Shown here in pieces: positions 8,216 to 12,465 of a DNA stretch of 12,465 bases. The stretch covers positions 1 through 12,465 of the forward strand of contig NXFV01000904.1 in assembly GCA_002803225.1 (NCBI GenBank). Reading direction: 5' to 3'. The stretch is from Gamarada debralockiae (taxonomy: Eukaryota > Ascomycota > Leotiomycetes > Helotiales > Hyphodiscaceae). The position numbers and the translations under genes are program-made. The notes beneath the pieces are model-generated. The model was given only the letters and a program-made list of their open reading frames with translations. It was not told where the DNA came from and did not search any database. Numbering within the stretch: the stretch's first letter is position 1; every line of letters starts with the position of its first letter.

Positions 8216-10975
8216 ATGAGCACCTGGGACCTGCCCTCAAGATGGACGATCTCTGTCGGGGACAAACCCTTCGACGAGGATGCCCCGTATCATGCCGGCC
8301 GCCTCGAAGACGTACTTATTTTATCGTCCCCATTCACTGTTCTGGCCGCAGGTCCAACTAGCGGGGTCTGGTCATTGAATGCGTCCGGTGGCCCAACTCT
8401 GAACTGGGGATATGATTGGGAGGTGCCGAATATGACGAGCCTTGCTCGAGGTATTCACGGCGATAACCATGTATTTGCGGGAGGAGATGTTGCACTCTAC
8501 GAAACTGATACCACACATGCATTTCCGCTGGCAAATTGGCGGAGGATCCCGCTAGAGAATGGAAGCTTCCCGGTTGATGCAGGTGTGGTTCTGGATATTC
8601 TCGTGCTGAAGGGAAATAATACACCAGTTGTGGGTAAGCCGGCGATTGTGCTGGCTTGTGGAAAGGGAATCATTTGGAGCACGATTCCAGATCCTGGAGG
8701 CGTGTATAACTTTCAGTTTGCGACAGCACCAAACATCGGATACTATGGAATCACGGAAGGACCTAACACTTCTGTCGTTGCAGCTGCCTGGGGCTCCGGA
8801 GACAAAGAATTGAGTGGTATCTTTCATGGCAAATTCCATCGTGGAGTGGGAAGACATAACAACAGCCGCGGATTGGGCCTGACGAAGACAACGGCATATG
8901 GAAAGTTCGGCCCAGATACCATATTTCCGAATGTTGATGTGCAGTCGATGAATATGTATCGCACGTCACTGGACTCCTGCGAAGCCAATAGGAACATAAT
9001 ATATGCGGTTGCAGGATATGAAGCCTCCAAGCAGGATAAAATCTACAGCATTATCAAATCCACTGACGGTGGCATCACCTGGAACCCAACTGGCGTGAAA
9101 GTGGACAACAGACCAGGAAAGCACCTGTTTGCTGACAATGATGATCCAGATTTAGCGGGCAATCAGCAAGACTACAACAATTGTATCGCAGTCTCTCCAC
9201 TGGACCCAAACCGAGTTGTCGTTGGTTGGAGAAATGGTTACTTCTATTCTACAAATGGCGGCACAAGTTGGACCATGATAGATCAAGGCGCAAGCGAGCA
9301 CCTACATGGCGACTTCCATGCCGTGGCGTTTGACCCAGCTGACAGCACCCAGCAAACGCTGTATATCTGTTCTGATGGAGGCATTGCTGTCACCACTAAT
9401 CTAGGCAAATCCCACACGTCGAAGCACAACCGCCAATTGCCAAACCTCCAGATAAGGACAATAACAGTCAGTTACATGAACCCCGGCCTCATTGCTGCCA
9501 GCTTGCAGGACAATGGAGATATCTACAACTACCTCTACTCGCAAACACCTGTCTGGAAGTCTCTTGAAGGTGAAAGCGATGGTCGATCCGTGTGTTTCGT
9601 CCGAAATGGGCGGTTGCTCTATTACAATAATACTGAACAGGACCTGACGACAAAAATCGAGTACGGCGCCAAAGTTCGCGACGCAAGGTGGGACACAACC
9701 TCAGAGAAGTTGAAGAACATGCAGTGGTTCTTCTCCTACCCCCTTGATCAGGGAGTTATTCCTCTCGATGGAACAACAAGACCTGGCTCGCTGGATTCAC
9801 CAACCGATGGTCTTCAGTTGATTGATCCTCAAGACGGAACTCATGAACCCATCGAGATCGTTAACAATCCTGTCTATAAGAACGGAAGAGGTGAGAGCAT
9901 GGTTGCAATTGCAGGAGTTGGCGTGAAGCTTTACGGCCTTTTTCTGCTCGTGGATTCAGACTGGCAAACCAATCCCCTGCATTGGACATTTTTGGGTAAA
10001 TTCGATCCCAAAACAAAGGACTCTAAGGGCAACCTGTTTGACTCGGATGGTTTGCCTTACGAGAAAATCAGCGCCATCGGTTCTAGCGATGGAAAACGAG
10101 TATACGTTGGAACGAACGCGGGACGAATCTTAGAATTCAATGCGTCGTCGTGGACGTCCATCGATCTGACGCCAAGCGGGAGCAACAACAGGATCTACCG
10201 GTTCGTTATACAGAGCGACACCCTTGCCTTTGCCATATCGAACTCAGCGCAGCTTTTCAAGATGCGATGGGCCGAATGGCTCGCACGGGTATGGGAAGAA
10301 ATCCCCGGACCTCCTGACGTTAAAGCAAAAAACCAAGGGTATACGGCTATGGCAACCGACTGGACAGTCAGTCCAAAAACTCACTTCCTATCAACCGATA
10401 ATGCCGTTTATTCATCTGCTGATGAAGGAAAATCATGGTCGACCATCTCCGGGGTGGATAAAGGCTTACCTCGAGTGCCGCACTGCACTGATCTCTCATT
10501 CATCAAAGAAAACAGCGGAAGCAAGTTCCTCTATGTCTCCACATATGGGTGGTCGGTATTTCGCCTTCTTCTCAATCCCATCCCAGAAGGACCGAAGCGG
10601 TCACTCAAGCTCGAAGGGGAAATGGGCATCGAAGACGAGCAAGTCGGTCCAAACAGTCGAGTTTCTCACACCTTCTCACGAGAAACGAGGAATTTTGACC
10701 AACTGAATCCTGCTGATGTGGTTAGCATTTCTGGAGATGGTGGGAGCGAGATCGAGGTTCCGGTTACCTTTTGGTTCGCCTGGCATGTGGACCAGAGCGT
10801 GGAAATCAAGTGGAACGCGAAGCTGGTGGCCAAAGATGAGAATAATTTCGTGGACGATCAGGAGTCGGGTGCGTTTTCTTTGAAGCCTGGAGAGTCCCAT
10901 GGTTGGAACATTTTTCTTCAATCTGGCGAGTTCTATAACGATTTGGTTAATGTGAACGTGAAGATTACTTATTAG
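8216..10975 (+). CDS. Asp-box (BNR/sortilin-like) beta-propeller protein with C-terminal beta domain
   Basis: Uninterrupted 919-codon ORF; its ATG has A at -3. The N-terminus has a blade-1-like AGRLEDV...SGVW pattern (residues 27-52), as in Vps10-like propellers. Asp boxes (SxDxGxTW type) are clear at 282-289 (STDGGITW) and 345-352 (STNGGTSW). A weaker one at 734-741 (SADEGKSW) has the pattern; another at about 386-399 (SDGG) is degenerate. Their spread over residues 28-790 fits one large or two tandem propellers. Residues 795-919 form a separate beta-rich domain with an FWFAWHVD core and a KPGES turn. There is no signal peptide or transmembrane segment, so it is probably intracellular. Asp boxes are structural; I see no sialidase catalytic set. 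GH74-type glucanases share the fold, but blade 1 lacks their usual motif. It lies 2.05 kb downstream of, and on the same strand as, the TULIP-like gene. No intron. Ligand unknown. Confidence 0.85.
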   Translation: MSTWDLPSRWTISVGDKPFDEDAPYHAGRLEDVLILSSPFTVLAAGPTSGVWSLNASGGPTLNWGYDWEVPNMTSLARGIHGDNHVFAGGDVALYETDTTHAFPLANWRRIPLENGSFPVDAGVVLDILVLKGNNTPVVGKPAIVLACGKGIIWSTIPDPGGVYNFQFATAPNIGYYGITEGPNTSVVAAAWGSGDKELSGIFHGKFHRGVGRHNNSRGLGLTKTTAYGKFGPDTIFPNVDVQSMNMYRTSLDSCEANRNIIYAVAGYEASKQDKIYSIIKSTDGGITWNPTGVKVDNRPGKHLFADNDDPDLAGNQQDYNNCIAVSPLDPNRVVVGWRNGYFYSTNGGTSWTMIDQGASEHLHGDFHAVAFDPADSTQQTLYICSDGGIAVTTNLGKSHTSKHNRQLPNLQIRTITVSYMNPGLIAASLQDNGDIYNYLYSQTPVWKSLEGESDGRSVCFVRNGRLLYYNNTEQDLTTKIEYGAKVRDARWDTTSEKLKNMQWFFSYPLDQGVIPLDGTTRPGSLDSPTDGLQLIDPQDGTHEPIEIVNNPVYKNGRGESMVAIAGVGVKLYGLFLLVDSDWQTNPLHWTFLGKFDPKTKDSKGNLFDSDGLPYEKISAIGSSDGKRVYVGTNAGRILEFNASSWTSIDLTPSGSNNRIYRFVIQSDTLAFAISNSAQLFKMRWAEWLARVWEEIPGPPDVKAKNQGYTAMATDWTVSPKTHFLSTDNAVYSSADEGKSWSTISGVDKGLPRVPHCTDLSFIKENSGSKFLYVSTYGWSVFRLLLNPIPEGPKRSLKLEGEMGIEDEQVGPNSRVSHTFSRETRNFDQLNPADVVSISGDGGSEIEVPVTFWFAWHVDQSVEIKWNAKLVAKDENNFVDDQESGAFSLKPGESHGWNIFLQSGEFYNDLVNVNVKITY

Positions 10976-11125
10976 TCAGCTAGCTAAAGCAATATGAGAG
11001 CATTAAGTAAATTTCAATTCTTGGTTCACTCTAGTTGGTAAATGGCAATTCAACTTGTTGGTCAACAGCGAGTGGCTGTGACAGTCTGGCGATTTGTCAC
11101 CTGACTTCTAGGCGATTTGCTGGCC

Positions 11126-11149
11126 CCTTGTTGGCGCGAGCCAACAAGG
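11126..11149. repeat. Perfect hairpin, 10-bp stem with GCGA loop
   Basis: CCTTGTTGGC (11126-11135), loop GCGA, then its exact complement GCCAACAAGG (11140-11149). The loop is of the GNRA type, so an RNA copy would be very stable. It lies 151 bases after the stop codon of gene 2 and may fall in its 3' untranslated region. There is no following T-run and no evidence for a specific role. Confidence 0.75.
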
Positions 11150-11172
11150 CCGCCGTGGGCTGTCGCCTGACT

Positions 11173-11200
11173 ACGCGTGACTCACGCGTGACTCACGCGT
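11173..11200. promoter_or_regulatory. 11-bp periodic array of ACGCGT and TGACTCA sites
   Basis: ACGCGT occurs at 11173, 11184 and 11195, exactly 11 bases apart, and the two gaps each contain TGACTCA (11178-11184 and 11189-11195), which overlap the ACGCGT sites by one base. ACGCGT is the MluI cell-cycle box recognised by MBF-type factors, and TGACTCA is the consensus site of Gcn4/CpcA-type bZIP proteins. Spacing of one helical turn would put all like sites on one face of the helix. Use as a control element is inference; the neighbouring gene controlled, if any, is unknown. Confidence 0.4.
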
Positions 11201-11387
11201 TCATACGGGAGCCTAGTGTGCCAGCGCGTCCGGGAGTTATATTAGGCTTTATATATCCGCAAAGCTTTTTCCTTCTCTCCTTAACTTAGTATTTTCGTTA
11301 ATTCAGTATTTACTGCGTAGGGTCTTTAATGCGTGAGACTCTAATACGTAGTACTATTATATTATACTAAGCTCTACTCTCTTCGCC

Positions 11388-11425
11388 TAGTGTAGAGGGA
11401 TAGAAGTGCTTGACTGCGAATCAAG
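11388..11425 (+). ncRNA. tRNA-Arg-like fragment (tRNA pseudogene or SINE head)
   Basis: TAGTGTAGAGG at 11388-11398 matches the RNA polymerase III A-box pattern (TRGYNNANNNG). Downstream, CTTGA (11409-11413) pairs perfectly with TCAAG (11421-11425) around the 7-base loop CTGCGAA, which resembles the anticodon arm of tRNA-Arg with anticodon GCG. A convincing T-arm/B-box and acceptor pairing are missing, so it is not an intact tRNA. It may be a diverged tRNA-derived SINE or a tRNA pseudogene at the edge of the RIP block. Confidence 0.3.
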
Positions 11426-11584
11426 AGGTAATAAATGTATTGTTGGAGTGTGAACTACCTGAAGAACTAAAAATACAAAGTAAGCTCTCCTTAAATAAGG
11501 AAGAGTCGCGCTAAGAACGGAACAACGCAAGCCCGTGCCGCTAGACCCATGCGACCCCCACGTGACCCTGCAGTTCTACCCCGT

Positions 11585-12185
11585 CACACTAGGAAGGTAT
11601 TTAAGAATATCCTATAAACCTAGCGAATATAGCTAATATAGTACTACGAACTAGAAGTCCTACGAAAGGTAAAGTACCTGAAAAACAATTTACGACTTAA
11701 TACCCTATACTCCCTAAGTCCTCCGCTAGTAATACTAGTAACGATAATAAAGTCTAAGTACTTCGTACTTAAATACAAACTAACTAAGCCGAGACGAAAA
11801 AATCGATAAATAATATAGACTAGAAGATAGATTAGCTTGTGATCCTTTTGTAAGCTCAAGACAAATCACGTGGTCGATTATACTCTTAACGAACCTCCTA
11901 TACTCCTTTGTACGATTGATCACCTTCTTAAGCTCCCTAAGACCCTCTTCTAACTATTAAATAAACTCCCCCTTATACTACGTCTATCTCTAGTATATTA
12001 TATACTAATTACTAATACTTAAGGATACTCCCTAATCCTGATCTACTATCTAATAGTATTGACCTTACTTTCGAAGTCTAGTATATTTTAATTAAAGGTA
12101 AGCTATAAGCTAATATAGACTATTATACTATAAAAGAAGATAAGATATTTTACTTCTTTAACTATATAACTAGGGATATATAAAA
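11585..12185. repeat. Second AT-rich, RIP-affected repeat block
   Basis: TA is again in large excess and CA/TG are scarce, with CC, CT and CG kept, so this is a milder form of the RIP pattern seen at the left. It ends abruptly near 12185, where normal composition resumes. Inferred to be another dead repeat copy. Confidence 0.7.
11780..12004 (-). pseudogene. Minus-strand fossil ORF fragment in the RIP block
   Basis: Read on the minus strand, 11953 down to 11783 is fully open for 57 codons. Upstream to 12004 it is interrupted only by TAA and TAG of the kind RIP creates. The N-terminal half is rich in E, K, R, L and V and reads like an amphipathic helix. No start codon survives and I recognise no domain; most likely a mobile-element gene remnant. 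Confidence 0.35.
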
Positions 12186-12250
12186 GTACTGTGGCAGGGA
12201 AATGTGTCTGGAAAGTTGTTGTTGCCTTGCCTTTCAGGTTTTTAGTGGGT

Positions 12251-12264
12251 CTTACAATTGTAAG
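12251..12264. repeat. 14-bp perfect palindrome
   Basis: CTTACAATTGTAAG reads the same on both strands. It lies 4 bases before the AGCTAAGCGA motif of the distant inverted pair, so it could be part of the same element end. Confidence 0.6.
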
Positions 12265-12268
12265 AACC

Positions 12269-12292
12269 TCGCTTAGCTAGTTTCGTCACGTG
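12269..12292 (-). repeat. CACGTGAC-N6-AGCTAAGCGA, right half of a distant inverted pair
   Basis: On the minus strand, CACGTGAC (12285-12292) is followed after six bases by AGCTAAGCGA (12269-12278), matching the motif order at 258-279 in opposite orientation. Possible diverged terminal inverted repeat; no target-site duplication could be shown. Confidence 0.4.
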
Positions 12293-12465
12293 TCAGCGGG
12301 GGATAAATGGCCTTCGCAGCTGGAGTAGCACTTAGATAACATCGCAATCATACATCTCGTTTTTCGCATACATTCTGCAGTGCGTTCGAGCACTATGACC
12401 TTTGTTTTACGTCGTTAGTTTTCGTTTTGGTTTCATCCCTTACTGAGAGCACGTGCGACACACAG

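Larger units (their letters stand above)
10976..11580. other. Intergenic region after the Asp-box gene
   Basis: About 600 bases without a convincing gene. It holds the 3' end of gene 2 (no exact AATAAA near the stop), a strong hairpin (11126-11149), the 11-bp ACGCGT/TGACTCA array (11173-11200), degenerate GCGTRRG-like repeats from 11314 to about 11350, and a tRNA-like fragment (11388-11425). AT content rises from about 11230 as the second RIP block is approached. Confidence 0.6.
12186..12465. other. Right-end sequence of normal composition, no gene seen
   Basis: The last 280 bases keep CA, TG and CG. They contain a 14-bp palindrome, the right half of the distant inverted pair, two CACGTG sites (12287 and 12450) and a small AGTGC/GCACT hairpin (about 12380-12395). 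I see no coding frame. It may be the start of the next promoter region. Confidence 0.5.

Noticed and set aside
8358..10921. ORFs antisense or out of frame within the Asp-box gene, including plus 10224-10706 (160 codons)
   Set aside because: The Asp boxes and propeller pattern fix the main frame on both sides of these ORFs, and none shows independent motifs.
8216..10975. GH74 xyloglucanase/oligoxyloglucan cellobiohydrolase or sialidase
   Set aside because: The Asp boxes fit the shared fold, but there is no signal peptide, the usual first-blade GH74 motif is absent and I cannot place catalytic residues.
11035..11289. Plus-strand 84-codon ORF
   Set aside because: It runs through the hairpin and the 11-bp array, which explain the sequence better than coding does.
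6742..11610. Shared 13-mer TATTTAAGAATAT at 6742-6754 and 11598-11610
   Set aside because: Exact but short and AT-rich; the flanks do not align, so chance is likely.
1..12465. CRISPR array, bacterial operon with ribosome binding sites, rRNA or intact tRNA
   Set aside because: No spaced direct repeats, no Shine-Dalgarno sequences before the genes and no complete RNA gene; the RIP pattern and promoter style are fungal.

Overview
The window looks like an accessory, transposon-flanked stretch of a filamentous ascomycete (Pezizomycotina) genome. About the first 3.5 kb, and again about 11.6-12.2 kb, are extremely AT-rich. In both, CpA and TpG have almost vanished while TpA is everywhere: from 1261 to 1500 I count no CA and a single TG. 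That is the footprint of repeat-induced point mutation (RIP), a fungal process that turns CpA into TpA in duplicated DNA. The middle, about 3.6-11.2 kb, has ordinary composition and carries the only two convincing genes.

Layout. 1-3540: RIP-degraded repeat with a fossil reading frame (about 663-2100, continuing in the next frame to about 3220). Nearly all its stops are TAA or TAG, as expected from mutated CAA, CAG and TGG codons, and it contains a 51-bp and an 18-bp in-frame tandem repeat. 3541-4842: promoter region. 4843-6165: intact intronless 440-residue protein that I read as a fungal member of the P-47/OrfX-like TULIP (tubular lipid-binding) family, otherwise best known from bacteria. 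6166-8215: intergenic, with CCAAT and TATA promoter elements and a 78-codon upstream ORF. 8216-10975: intact intronless 919-residue Asp-box (BNR/sortilin-like) beta-propeller protein with a C-terminal beta-rich domain. 10976-11580: non-coding, with a 10-bp-stem hairpin, an 11-bp periodic array of overlapping ACGCGT and TGACTCA sites, and a tRNA-Arg-like fragment. 11585-12185: a second RIP-affected block with a minus-strand fossil ORF. 12186-12465: ordinary sequence with no gene seen.

Working hypothesis. The two genes share a strand, have no introns over more than 4 kb of coding sequence, lack signal peptides and membrane anchors, and sit between RIP-scarred repeats. This fits, but does not prove, acquisition from bacteria of one or both genes, with the TULIP-like protein a putative lipid or hydrophobic-ligand binder and the propeller protein a possible partner. 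No cooperation between them is shown by the sequence. A diverged inverted pair of motifs near the two window ends (258-279 and 12269-12292) could be remains of terminal repeats of a related transposon family or of a larger element.
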